Positions 54,703 to 63,966 of a DNA stretch of 64,000 nt are shown one piece after another (the first letter of the stretch is position 1; the number at the start of each line of letters is the position of its first letter). The DNA comes from Pedobacter petrophilus (lineage in GTDB: Bacteria > Bacteroidota > Bacteroidia > Sphingobacteriales > Sphingobacteriaceae): positions 165,226 through 229,225 of the forward strand of contig NZ_WKKH01000003.1 in NCBI RefSeq assembly GCF_009674725.1, written 5' to 3'. The notes below the pieces were generated by a model. The model worked only from the letters and a program-made list of their open reading frames with translations. It was not told the DNA's origin and ran no database searches. A program made the position numbers and the translations under genes.

Positions 54703-54780
54703 AATATAAAATTTGATAGCTGAATAATGTAATTCTGCAAACATGTGTATATTGTATCATACTTTAGAGAATTATCATAC

Positions 54781-57546
54781 TTGAAACCACGCATCATCAA
54801 AAGCTTACACTGCTTTTTCGCTCTTATCGGCTCATTATGTATTTATGGTTGTGTAGCCAATAAAGATACCAACATCGACCGCAAATTTCAAAACTTAACG
54901 GCGAGGTACAACTACATATACAATTCAAATGTGCTATTAACAGCGCATCGCGATAATTTGCTGCAAAGTTACATCGATAATTACGAAAAAATACTTCCTG
55001 TTTACCTTGATCCGGAGCCGCAGATCAATTTGGTTTTAACACCCGGCGCTCCCAATAAGGAGTTAGATGAGATCATTACAAAAGGTCAAACGATTATAAA
55101 CGATAAAAGTTTTAGCAATTACATTGACGATGCCTATATGCTTTTGGGGAAAGCAAACTACTTAAAAGGCAATTATTTTATCGCCTCAGAATATTTCGAT
55201 TATACAGCAAAAACTTATAGCAGTGACCTGAAAACTTTCATCATGGCCATGAACTGGAAAGCACGTAGCCAGATGGAGTTAAACAATATGGTATTTGCAG
55301 ACAAAATTCTTGATACCATGCTGCGAGCGGAAGATCAATTGAAGAAAGATTTGGCTGAGCCGCTTGCAACAACGGCTCAAATGCGTATTTATCAGAATAG
55401 GAATAAAGAGGCTATTTTGTTGCTGGAAAATGCAGTACGCCTTGCTGGTGATAAACAATTACGCATTCGCTGGAGGTATATCCTGGCACAGCTTCAGGAA
55501 AAGGAAAAAGATTTCCAGAATGCTTTCATCAATTTCACTAAAGTAGAAAACAGCAATGCACCTTTTGAAATGTATTTTCATGCCAACCTGCAGCGCATAA
55601 AGCTGAAGGGATTGATTAACGGATATAAAGTTGATGAAGACAAAGCACTTCTTGCCTTGTTAAAAGACGATAAAAACTTTGATTACACTGACCAGATTTA
55701 CTATCAGGTTGGCGAAATGTTTTCGACCGAAGGAAAGTTTGAAAAGGCAGAAGAAAACTACTTAAAATCGATACAGAAAAGCAGTAAAAATCAAACTCAA
55801 AAAGCATTGTCGTACCTGCGGGTGGCAGATTTAAACTTTAAAGAATTTAACAATTATATTAAAGCTAAACTTTATTACGACAGTACGGTAATGATCTTAC
55901 CGAAGACTTTTCCAGACTATACAAGCATTGCTAAAAAAGCGGAAAACCTTACTTATCTGACAGATCGTTTTACCATAATTGCCAGGGAAGATACTGCTCA
56001 GGTTTTCGCAAAACTTCCATCAGCGGAACGTGAGGCTAAGGTAAAGCAATATTTAACCCCTAAAGTGGAGGTGACTCCTGTAACCTCCACTCCCAACCAG
56101 ATGATAAATGATCCTGACTTCCCTAATCAGGCATTAAACCCGGGTGGCAATATTGCTGGAAACACCTTTTACTTTAATAATAATACTGCGATCAGCACTG
56201 GCTTTGCGGATTTTAAGAAACGATGGGGCAACAGACCGTTAGAAGACAACTGGCGGCAAAGTACCCGATCATCTGCCCAGGAGAACAACCAGGTAATGTC
56301 TGGTGGTAAAGTAGCGAATGAAATTGTACCTGCCAACGAAGGGCTTGCCCAAAACACTCAGGATCAAACTTCACTAGAGAAACAATATCTGGATGCTTTA
56401 CCAATTACTCCGGAATTACTTACCACATCGAACCAAAAAATAATTGATGCTTATTTTGAAATAGCCAGTTTTTATCAGCAGGAATTAAATGATAAGGCCG
56501 AAGCAGATAAAATCTACCAGGAGCTTTTGCGAAGATTTCCTGAAAACAATCACCTTGCTGCCATTTATTATAGTTTGTACCTTAATGCTAAAGGGGTTGA
56601 TGAAAATAAATCTAACGAATACAGGCAGCTCGTATTAACAAAATACCCGGAAAGCAATTTTGCTAAAATTATTGTAGATCCATCCTATTCGGCAAAACAA
56701 AGTGACCTTGAAAACATTGCCATTAACAATTACAATGTTACGTTTGATGCATATGCAAGAAAAGATTATCCAGCGGTAATTAACCAGGCAAATATTAACA
56801 TTTCGGCATCGCCGGATAATGGTTTAGCACCACAATATGCTTATTTAAAAGCCATTGCTGTTGGCCGTACCTCAAAGTTGGATGCCTTATTAACGGAGTT
56901 CAATTCCATTAATACGAAGTACGCCAACGATATGATTATTACGCCACTGGTTCGTGACCACTTAAAATATATTGAAGCCAATATTGAAGAATTTAAACAA
57001 AGGCCTGTAGCACTGATCGATTTTGATTCCAAGGAGCCACGTTTTGTTAGCCAGGCGAAACCAATTGCAGTGCCGGCGAAGCCTTTAAATACAGATGTTA
57101 CTGAACTAGAAAAGCCAGAAAAGATTGATGAAGTAAAAAAACCAGCTGAAGTAAAACCAGTTGACCCAACTAAGCCAGTAAGTATTTTCAGTGCAGCCAC
57201 TTCAGATGAATATTATTATGTGATTGATATTGCAGATGTTACGTTAACATTGAGTTCTTCGCGTTTTGGAATCGGTCAATTTAATCGTGGCAATTACCCG
57301 GATAATGATTTGGCGCATAAATTGATTGAGTTGGATAACGACCAGTTAATCTACATAACCAGCTTTATTGATTTGGAAGATGCGAAATTATATGAATCGG
57401 GCATTTCAGGCCAATTGAAGAATATTATGAAAGTGCCTGCAAACCTTTATAAAGGATTCATTATCAGCAAAGAAAACTTCCAAAAGCTTACCAATAGGCA
57501 ACGTATAAATGAATATCTGGAGTTTTTAAAAGACAGTTATAAATAG
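54781..57546 (+). CDS. SprE/PorW-like TPR lipoprotein (type IX secretion-associated)
   Basis: 921 residues from TTG 54781, giving a lipoprotein signal (MKPRIIKSLHCFFALIGSLCIYGC); the GTG at 54745 adds 12 residues. The mature protein begins with ARYNYIYNSNVLLTAHRDNLLQSYIDNYEKILPVYLDPEP, the block expected of SprE (Flavobacterium) and PorW (Porphyromonas). It continues as many tetratricopeptide-like repeats with low-complexity spacers (Pro/Lys/Glu near 770-800). PorW is an outer-membrane-associated T9SS component linking PorN with the Por secretion machinery. No other T9SS gene is adjacent. It is divergent from the atp operon. Confidence 0.8.
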   Translation: MKPRIIKSLHCFFALIGSLCIYGCVANKDTNIDRKFQNLTARYNYIYNSNVLLTAHRDNLLQSYIDNYEKILPVYLDPEPQINLVLTPGAPNKELDEIITKGQTIINDKSFSNYIDDAYMLLGKANYLKGNYFIASEYFDYTAKTYSSDLKTFIMAMNWKARSQMELNNMVFADKILDTMLRAEDQLKKDLAEPLATTAQMRIYQNRNKEAILLLENAVRLAGDKQLRIRWRYILAQLQEKEKDFQNAFINFTKVENSNAPFEMYFHANLQRIKLKGLINGYKVDEDKALLALLKDDKNFDYTDQIYYQVGEMFSTEGKFEKAEENYLKSIQKSSKNQTQKALSYLRVADLNFKEFNNYIKAKLYYDSTVMILPKTFPDYTSIAKKAENLTYLTDRFTIIAREDTAQVFAKLPSAEREAKVKQYLTPKVEVTPVTSTPNQMINDPDFPNQALNPGGNIAGNTFYFNNNTAISTGFADFKKRWGNRPLEDNWRQSTRSSAQENNQVMSGGKVANEIVPANEGLAQNTQDQTSLEKQYLDALPITPELLTTSNQKIIDAYFEIASFYQQELNDKAEADKIYQELLRRFPENNHLAAIYYSLYLNAKGVDENKSNEYRQLVLTKYPESNFAKIIVDPSYSAKQSDLENIAINNYNVTFDAYARKDYPAVINQANINISASPDNGLAPQYAYLKAIAVGRTSKLDALLTEFNSINTKYANDMIITPLVRDHLKYIEANIEEFKQRPVALIDFDSKEPRFVSQAKPIAVPAKPLNTDVTELEKPEKIDEVKKPAEVKPVDPTKPVSIFSAATSDEYYYVIDIADVTLTLSSSRFGIGQFNRGNYPDNDLAHKLIELDNDQLIYITSFIDLEDAKLYESGISGQLKNIMKVPANLYKGFIISKENFQKLTNRQRINEYLEFLKDSYK

Positions 57547-57595
57547 AAGAGGACGTTCGATAGAAAGCAAAATGTTCCTTTTCTTTAAAAATTAA

Positions 57596-57603
57596 TAAAT
57601 TTG
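57596..57603 (+). promoter_or_regulatory. -7 promoter element for the PBP1A gene (TAaaTTTG)
   Basis: Exact TAnnTTTG, 53 bp before ATG 57657. Confidence 0.5.
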
Positions 57604-57656
57604 CAGCTTGAAATTGGCTCAGCAACGATCCTCTTTTGAACTAATTACAACACAAA

Positions 57657-59879
57657 ATGAATAAATCCCTTTCTGCACAAGAAACAAAAAAATATAGTTT
57701 AGTCATCTGGAAAGTACTTATTGCCGGAATAGCGCTTTTTGCTATTTTTATATCAATGATTGGCCTAGGCCTTTTCGGTGCTTTACCATCTTTTCGTGAT
57801 ATTGAACATCCAAAAAGTAACCAGGCATCAGAAATTATTGCTGAAGATGGTCGCCCGCTAGGAACCTATTTTGTACAAAACCGATCGAATGTTACCTATA
57901 AAGATATTTCGGAGAATGTAATCAACGGTTTAATTGCCACAGAAGATACCCGCTTTAAAGAACATTCCGGAATCGACTTTAAACGTACTTTTACGATTAT
58001 TGGTTACAACCTGATTGGAAAAAAACAAGGTGCCAGTACCATTACACAACAATTGGCTAAAAACCTTTTCCCAAGAGAATCTAACCTCAATTTCTTTTCA
58101 CTGGTGCTCACCAAGTTTAAAGAGTGGATTGTTGCCGTTAAACTGGAAAGAAATTATACTAAAGAAGAAATTATTACCATGTATTTAAACACGGTAGATT
58201 TTGGCAACCAGGCCTATGGAATAAAATCTGCCGCAAGGGTTTACTTTAACACCACTCCAGACAAATTGACGCTAACGCAGGCGGCTACTTTAGTGGGGAT
58301 GCAGAAAGGTATTACGATGTACTCGCCTACCCGCCATCCGGAAAGATCAAGAGACCGTAGAAATACTGTAATGGCCATGATGGTAAAATCAGAGTTGTTA
58401 AGTCAGCAGGAGTTTGCTGAAGAACAGGAAAAACCTTTAGGTCTGAAATTTAATGCGGCAACAGTTAATGATGGTATTGCACCTTATTTCAGATCTGTTT
58501 TAAAAAATGATATTAAAAATATTTTCCAGGAACAAGGAATTACCAAACCTGATGGTTCTGCTTATGATTTGGACCGTGATGGATTGAAGATTTATACCAC
58601 GATTAATTACGATATGCAAAAATATGCTGAAGAAGCGCAAAAGGAATATATGAAGGTTCTGCAGGCGCAATTTTTGGCAAGCTGGAAAGGTAGAAATCCT
58701 TTTAAAGGGAAAGATTTGCAAATTCAGCAGGGAATTAAAAGGTCTGATCGTTATAAATCGCTGAAACTGGAAGGTAAATCTGACGATGAGATTAAGGAAG
58801 ATTTTAATACCAAAACAGAGATGACCATTTTTACCTGGAAAGGCAACGTAGATACGGTAATGAAACCGATCGATTCTGTACGCTATTATAAAATGTTGCT
58901 TCGAAATGCCATGATGACAATGGATCCAACAAACGGCCATGTTAAAGCCTGGGTTGGCGGAATTAATTACGAACATTTCAAATATGATCAGGTGAAGATG
59001 GGAACGAGACAAGTAGGCTCAACGGCTAAACCTTTTACTTATGCAGTAGCCATTGAAAACGGATATTCTCCTTGTTATACTGTACCAAATGTTCCTGTAA
59101 CCATTGAGGGATATGGAAAGCCTTATATCCCTGGCTCTTCAGGAAAGCCATTGCCAGGAAACATAACCTTACAAAAAGCTTTAGCTTACTCCCAAAATTA
59201 TGTTACGGCTTATTTAATGAAACAGGTTGGGCCAGTTGCTGTCGCAAATCTAGCGGCTAAAATGGGAATCCCACATGTGCCTGCATATCCTTCTATTTGT
59301 TTAGGGTCATTCGATTCTTCCATTTACAATATGGTTGGTGCCTATGGCGCTTTTGCCAACAAAGGCGTCTATATCAAGCCGATTTATTTGCTTAGAGTGG
59401 AAGATAAAAATGGGGTAGTCTTATTCTCGCAAAAAGAAATACCAAAACCGATTATGAGCGAAGAAGTGGCGTATGTAATGACCAGGATGCTTAAAGGTGT
59501 GGTTTCGGGGGGAACGGGTTCGAGATTAAACTACAAGTATAAAGTTAATGCGCCAATCGGCGGAAAAACGGGTACCACACAAAATAACTCTGATGGTTGG
59601 TTTATGGCCATAACACCTCAGTTAGTAACAGGAGTTTGGACAGGTTGTGAGGACAGGGCATTCCATTTTATCAGTACCAGCCAGGGTGAGGGTGCGAACA
59701 CTGCCTTGCCTATTTTTGCGGGTTTTATAAAACGTGTTTATGCGAATCCATCATTAAAGATTAGTCATGCTGATTTTGAAGCACCGAAATCTGGTGTTTC
59801 CATTACTTACGATTGTAACCAATACCAGCAACAACAGGAAGAAACCAACCCGGAACTTGATGAAAAATTAGGTTTTTAG
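57657..59879 (+). CDS. Bifunctional class A penicillin-binding protein (PBP1A type)
   Basis: 740 residues. One N-terminal helix (VIWKVLIAGIALFAIFISMIGLGLF), then a family 51 glycosyltransferase with catalytic Glu96 (ATEDTRFKEHSGIDF) and QGASTITQQLAKNL. The C-terminal transpeptidase has SxxK at Ser455 (GSTAKPF), SxN (SQN, AYSQNYVTAY) and KTG at Lys637 (GKTGTTQNNSDGWF). It polymerises and cross-links peptidoglycan outside the inner membrane. Length fits compact PBP1A forms without an OB insert. A TAaaTTTG element is 53 bp upstream. Confidence 0.95.
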   Translation: MNKSLSAQETKKYSLVIWKVLIAGIALFAIFISMIGLGLFGALPSFRDIEHPKSNQASEIIAEDGRPLGTYFVQNRSNVTYKDISENVINGLIATEDTRFKEHSGIDFKRTFTIIGYNLIGKKQGASTITQQLAKNLFPRESNLNFFSLVLTKFKEWIVAVKLERNYTKEEIITMYLNTVDFGNQAYGIKSAARVYFNTTPDKLTLTQAATLVGMQKGITMYSPTRHPERSRDRRNTVMAMMVKSELLSQQEFAEEQEKPLGLKFNAATVNDGIAPYFRSVLKNDIKNIFQEQGITKPDGSAYDLDRDGLKIYTTINYDMQKYAEEAQKEYMKVLQAQFLASWKGRNPFKGKDLQIQQGIKRSDRYKSLKLEGKSDDEIKEDFNTKTEMTIFTWKGNVDTVMKPIDSVRYYKMLLRNAMMTMDPTNGHVKAWVGGINYEHFKYDQVKMGTRQVGSTAKPFTYAVAIENGYSPCYTVPNVPVTIEGYGKPYIPGSSGKPLPGNITLQKALAYSQNYVTAYLMKQVGPVAVANLAAKMGIPHVPAYPSICLGSFDSSIYNMVGAYGAFANKGVYIKPIYLLRVEDKNGVVLFSQKEIPKPIMSEEVAYVMTRMLKGVVSGGTGSRLNYKYKVNAPIGGKTGTTQNNSDGWFMAITPQLVTGVWTGCEDRAFHFISTSQGEGANTALPIFAGFIKRVYANPSLKISHADFEAPKSGVSITYDCNQYQQQQEETNPELDEKLGF

Positions 59880-60016
59880 GCTTTAGGTTTTGCGTGAAGG
59901 ATAGTAGTGAAAAGCCCGGATGACCGATTTTTCTATCGGGAGGAGGACTTGTAACGGATAGCCTGACCTTTGCGCAGCTTAGGGCACGCCCAAATTAAAA
60001 GAAAAACCCTAAGCCT
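59880..60016. repeat. Structured element with inverted flanks between PBP and uvrC
   Basis: Flanks ggctttaggtttt (59880-59892) and aaaaaccctaagcc (60002-60015) are inverted. Inside, two GGATAG-containing blocks (gaaggatagtagtg and tgtaacggatagcc) bracket a stem: outer AGCCC / GGACT and inner CCGAT / ATCGG with a ttttct loop. Resembles the GGATAGC-type REP elements often seen in Bacteroidota. Confidence 0.7.
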
Positions 60017-60055
60017 TTTCAGCTGTTATCTCAAATTAACCCTATTATTGCAATA

Positions 60056-61858
60056 ATGAGCAGTTTCGACCATAAAACAGCATTAACAGCGATTCCGCAT
60101 AAACCAGGTGTATACCAATATTGGGATGCAGACGGAAAGTTGATGTATATTGGTAAAGCGAAAGATTTACGCAATCGGGTGGGTTCGTATTTCAATACCG
60201 ATAAGCAACAATTTAATGGTAAAACCCGGGTACTGGTTTCCAAAATCAGGAAAATTACCTTTACCATTGTAGATACTGAAATTGACGCCTGGTTGCTTGA
60301 AAACAGCTTAATTAAAAAACACCAGCCGAAGTTTAACATCAACTTAAAAGATGATAAAACCTATCCCTGGATCATTGTTAAAAACGAACACTTTCCAAGA
60401 ATTTACTGGACCAGAAAAGTAATTAAAGACGGGTCTACCTATTTTGGCCCTTATGGATCGATTGGCATGATGCACACCATCCTGGATTTGATTAAGGAAA
60501 CTTACACCCTTCGGACTTGTAGCTTACCCTTAAACGAGCAAAATATTGCCCAAGGAAAATTTAAGGTTTGTTTGGAATATCAAATCGGAAACTGTAAAGG
60601 CCCATGCCAGGCTTACCAAACCGAAAGTGATTATGATAAAAATATTGGGGAGATCAAGGAAATACTAAACGGAAAAATAGGCAATGTTATTCGCGATGTT
60701 AAAGGGATTATCAAATCAGCATCAGAAGATCTAAACTTTGAACTGGCGCATCAGTACTCCAGAAAACTCCAGGTTTTAGAGAAATATCAAAGTAAATCTA
60801 CAGTAGTAAATAGTGCCATTACCAACGTAGATGTGGTGAGCATTGCTTCGGATGAGCGTTATGCATTCATCAATTACCTTAAAGTAATGAATGGATCGAT
60901 TATTCAGACGCAAACCATAGAAATTAAAAAGCAACTGGATGAGAGTGATGATGAATTATTAATTACCGCGATGCTGGAATTCAGAACGAAATTTACCAGT
61001 ACTTCTAAAGAGATTATTGTTCCGTTTGAACTGTCGCTGCAAGATGAAAGCTTAAAATTTACCGTGCCTAAGCTTGGTGAGAAAAAGAAATTGCTTGAAC
61101 TTTCTCAAAAGAATGTATTGTTCTTTAAAAAGGAAAAGCTCAACCAATATGAAAAGTTAAATCCCGATTTGAGAACAGACAGGATTTTAACAACCATGCA
61201 AAACGATCTCCGTTTAACGCAGTTGCCAAAACATATTGAGTGTTTTGATAACTCCAACTTCCAGGGTAAGTATCCGGTTTCTGCGATTGTGGTATTTAAA
61301 GATGCCAAACCATCTAAAAAAGATTACAGACATTTTAACGTGAAAACTGTAGAAGGCCCGAATGATTTTGCAACTATGGAGGAGGCTGTTTTCCGTCGCT
61401 ATAGAAGAATGTTAGAGGAAGATCAGCCATTGCCTCAGCTGATTATTATTGATGGCGGTAAAGGCCAGCTTTCATCAGCAATGAAGAGCTTAAAATCATT
61501 GGGGATTGAGAATAAAGTTACCGTTATAGGTATTGCAAAAAGATTGGAAGAGTTATTCTATCCTGGAGACTCCTACCCGCTTTATCTGGATAAAAAATCA
61601 GAGACCTTAAAAATTATTCAACAACTCCGTGATGAAGCACATAGGTTTGGCATTACCTTTCACCGGAAGAAAAGAGATCAGGGTACACTTAAAACAGAGC
61701 TTGAACAAATTGAAGGAATTGGCAAAACAACTGCCGATAAGTTGCTGATGCATTTTAAATCGGTTAAAAAGATTAAGGAAGCCAGCGAAAAAGAACTGGC
61801 AGAATTGCTGAACAAAAAACAGATAATGACTTTACTGGAACACTTTAAACAAGCCTAA
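60056..61858 (+). CDS. uvrC: Excinuclease ABC subunit C
   Basis: Makes both incisions in nucleotide excision repair with UvrAB. 600 residues, normal length. N-terminal GIY-YIG nuclease (HKPGVYQYWDADGKLMYIGKAKDLRNRV), Cys-rich region with CLEYQIGNCKGPCQAY, UvrB-binding UVR motif in the middle, an RNase-H-like nuclease (IECFDNSNFQGKYPVSAIVVF, IIDGGKGQLSSAMKSL) and C-terminal helix-hairpin-helix (IEGIGKTTADKLLMHFKSVKKIKEAS). No regulator is adjacent. Confidence 0.98.
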   Translation: MSSFDHKTALTAIPHKPGVYQYWDADGKLMYIGKAKDLRNRVGSYFNTDKQQFNGKTRVLVSKIRKITFTIVDTEIDAWLLENSLIKKHQPKFNINLKDDKTYPWIIVKNEHFPRIYWTRKVIKDGSTYFGPYGSIGMMHTILDLIKETYTLRTCSLPLNEQNIAQGKFKVCLEYQIGNCKGPCQAYQTESDYDKNIGEIKEILNGKIGNVIRDVKGIIKSASEDLNFELAHQYSRKLQVLEKYQSKSTVVNSAITNVDVVSIASDERYAFINYLKVMNGSIIQTQTIEIKKQLDESDDELLITAMLEFRTKFTSTSKEIIVPFELSLQDESLKFTVPKLGEKKKLLELSQKNVLFFKKEKLNQYEKLNPDLRTDRILTTMQNDLRLTQLPKHIECFDNSNFQGKYPVSAIVVFKDAKPSKKDYRHFNVKTVEGPNDFATMEEAVFRRYRRMLEEDQPLPQLIIIDGGKGQLSSAMKSLKSLGIENKVTVIGIAKRLEELFYPGDSYPLYLDKKSETLKIIQQLRDEAHRFGITFHRKKRDQGTLKTELEQIEGIGKTTADKLLMHFKSVKKIKEASEKELAELLNKKQIMTLLEHFKQA

Positions 61859-61894
61859 ACCAAGGCCAAGGGTAGTGCTTATGCGCTATGTAGA

Positions 61895-61911
61895 AATGTT
61901 AACTTAACATT
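61895..61911. promoter_or_regulatory. Perfect 17-bp dyad upstream of the inhibitor gene
   Basis: AATGTTAA-C-TTAACATT, a candidate operator about 80 bp before ATG 61991. A weak GCTATG / CATAGC pairing surrounds it (about 61885-61925), so it could instead be part of a uvrC 3' hairpin. Confidence 0.4.
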
Positions 61912-61990
61912 AACCCTGGCATAGCACTGGTTAAATTCTTTTTTGATAGATTAGGGGCGTTAAACCAAGTAAACATCTACCCCTATTTAC

Positions 61991-62389
61991 ATGAATAACA
62001 ACATCCTGGCTACAATTACCAAGCTATTATTGGGCGTATTGTATTTTACCGAATCAGAAAGCCCTTTCGAAGCGGCCGACTGGGGCAAAATTCCTCCTGC
62101 CGAATTATTGCAGAAGATAGCAACACAATATCATGCTGCGCCCGAAAACTTAAAACAATTAGATCATGTTGCTTTTTTCAATCACCTGACTTCCAGGGTT
62201 GATGCAGCAGACGTACCAATGGTTGAAAATGCACGCAAGATAAAGGCAATTCATGCCTTTTTAGCGCAAAACCTATCCAACATTCAGATTACACGAGTAG
62301 AAGGTGCAAGCAGAATCCCTGTGCTGATTACTGGCTATTTGCCAGATGGTACCTGTCTAGCGCTCGAGACTTTTGCTGTAGAAACCTAG
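61991..62389 (+). CDS. Nuclease A inhibitor (NuiA) family protein
   Basis: 132 residues, no signal peptide, so cytoplasmic. The LLGVLYFTESESPFEAADWGK block matches the NuiA family (family motif LLFMSESEYPFE). It ends in ALETFAVET; in Anabaena NuiA the C-terminal Thr binds the catalytic metal of the nuclease, and here the last residue is also Thr132. NuiA inhibits the sugar-non-specific nuclease NucA. The very next gene, 36 bp downstream on the same strand, encodes a DRGH nuclease, so the pair is probably inhibitor plus cognate toxin-like enzyme, with the inhibitor translated first. Confidence 0.88.
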   Translation: MNNNILATITKLLLGVLYFTESESPFEAADWGKIPPAELLQKIATQYHAAPENLKQLDHVAFFNHLTSRVDAADVPMVENARKIKAIHAFLAQNLSNIQITRVEGASRIPVLITGYLPDGTCLALETFAVET

Positions 62390-62425
62390 CAAATTCATAT
62401 CATCCACTAATAATCCCTATTAAAC

Positions 62426-63802
62426 ATGAAAGCATTAAAAAAATTAAGCTTAATGGCCGTTCTGTGCCTTGGCCTCGCTGCCTGTAAAAAAGAAAACCAA
62501 ATTGAACCTCAAACAGACATTTTTGAACAAAAATTAAACAGCAAGGCTGCTACAGCCAGTGCACAGGCAATTGTAGCCGGTTTTCCAGAAAATTTTGAAT
62601 CTGGTACCAAAGGAAGTTATACTACTGCAAATGTAACTTTGACCAGTGGCAGCTGGAGCCTTAATGATGCCCTGATTGGAAATTTAGCAGCAGATGCTAA
62701 AAATGGTAGTCAATCTGTTCGCATTCGCAATACCGGTATGTTAAGCATGAATTTCGATGTAAACGGAGCTAGTGTGGTGAGTATTGCCCATGCCAAATAT
62801 GGTACAGATGCAAATAGTACCTGGCAGTTGTGGTATTCTACCAACGGCGGTTCTAGCTGGATACAATTGGGCAACACCATGACCAGTAGTGCAGCCACAT
62901 TATCAACAGTTACTTTTAACACCGCGATTACCGGAAATGTACGTTTTCAGATCCGTAAAATTAGTGGAGGTACTGCCCGTATTAATATTGATGATTTCAG
63001 TATCTCAACTGGTGATGGCGGCACCACTACTCCACCAACTACAACACCTGGTGATAACAGCCATCTTTTAATGGGAAATCCCAGCAATGCAGTGACCAGC
63101 ACTTCTAATCCTGAAAATTACCTGATGCAAGGTACCTATTACTGCAGCTCTTATAGCAAAACCAGGGCTACACCAAATTGGGTAAGCTGGCACATCGGAT
63201 CTTCTGATCTAGGTTCTACATCTCGTCAGGATAATTTCAGAGCAGACAATACTTTACCCACTGGTTGGTATCAGGTATCAAGCAGCAGTTATTCCGGTTC
63301 AGGTTTCGATCGTGGCCATAACTGCCCATCGGGTGATAGAACTTTATCAGTTGCATCAAATTCATCTACATTCTTAATGAGTAATATGATGCCACAGGCA
63401 CCTAACAATAACCAGGGGCCATGGGCTGATTTAGAAAATTATACCCGTTCTCTGGTAACAGCGGGCAATGAAGTTTATGTAATTTGTGGTTCTTATGGAT
63501 CTGGTGGCACCGGAAGTAATGGCGGCGTCACTTACACCATTGATAATGGCCGGATTAACGTACCTGCCAGTACATGGAAAGTAATTGTAGTATTATCTAA
63601 CGGAAATAACGATTTAAGCCGCGTTACCTCTTCTACCCGTGTAATTACTGTTAATATGCCTAATACCAATGGTTTAAATACCAACTGGAGAACATACCGT
63701 ACTACCGTTAATGCAGTAGAATCTGCAACGGGTTATGATGTACTATCAAATATACCTACAGCTATACAGAATGCAATTGAAGCCACCACAGACAACCTAT
63801 AA
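62426..63802 (+). CDS. DNA/RNA non-specific endonuclease, surface lipoprotein
   Basis: 458 residues. Type II signal peptide MKALKKLSLMAVLCLGLAACKKE, so the mature enzyme is lipid-anchored. Residues about 50-190 form a beta-sandwich (FPENFESGTKGSYTTANVTLTSG ... INIDDFSIS) of unknown binding role, followed by a Thr/Pro linker. The C-terminal half is a NUC-type (Serratia/NucA) nuclease: DRGH with general-base His298, metal-ligand Asn329 and Glu337 in NNNQGPWADLE, spacing as in Serratia nuclease. It cuts DNA and RNA, probably outside the cell or on the surface for nutrition. The NuiA-family gene just upstream is its likely intracellular guard. Confidence 0.95.
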   Translation: MKALKKLSLMAVLCLGLAACKKENQIEPQTDIFEQKLNSKAATASAQAIVAGFPENFESGTKGSYTTANVTLTSGSWSLNDALIGNLAADAKNGSQSVRIRNTGMLSMNFDVNGASVVSIAHAKYGTDANSTWQLWYSTNGGSSWIQLGNTMTSSAATLSTVTFNTAITGNVRFQIRKISGGTARINIDDFSISTGDGGTTTPPTTTPGDNSHLLMGNPSNAVTSTSNPENYLMQGTYYCSSYSKTRATPNWVSWHIGSSDLGSTSRQDNFRADNTLPTGWYQVSSSSYSGSGFDRGHNCPSGDRTLSVASNSSTFLMSNMMPQAPNNNQGPWADLENYTRSLVTAGNEVYVICGSYGSGGTGSNGGVTYTIDNGRINVPASTWKVIVVLSNGNNDLSRVTSSTRVITVNMPNTNGLNTNWRTYRTTVNAVESATGYDVLSNIPTAIQNAIEATTDNL

Positions 63803-63843
63803 ACATTTTCAATTCTTACAATCTTAAAAGCTATCCTAACAAA

Positions 63844-63892
63844 AAGAGTTGACAACTTTCTAACCTAAATGCTATTAAAGTTGTCAACTCTT
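63844..63892. repeat. Long-stem hairpin element, copy B
   Basis: Perfect 16-bp stem (left arm AAGAGTTGACAACTTT, 63844-63859; right arm 63877-63892) with a 17-nt loop, 41 bp after the nuclease stop. Same architecture as 18093-18139. Confidence 0.88.
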
Positions 63893-63966
63893 ACCTTCAT
63901 AACAAAAAAGGCTTCGAAATTTCGAGGGCACTGAAAAAGTGGACTTAAAATAGTCTGTTTTTGCAA

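Noticed and set aside
54745..54780. GTG 54745 as start of the SprE/PorW-like gene
   Set aside because: Adds 12 residues before the lipoprotein signal and overlaps the likely promoter region; the TTG at 54781 fits better, though it is not proven.
58500..59012. Minus-strand 170-codon frame inside the PBP gene
   Set aside because: Lies antisense to conserved transpeptidase sequence; composition is Phe/Ile/His-rich shadow-like.
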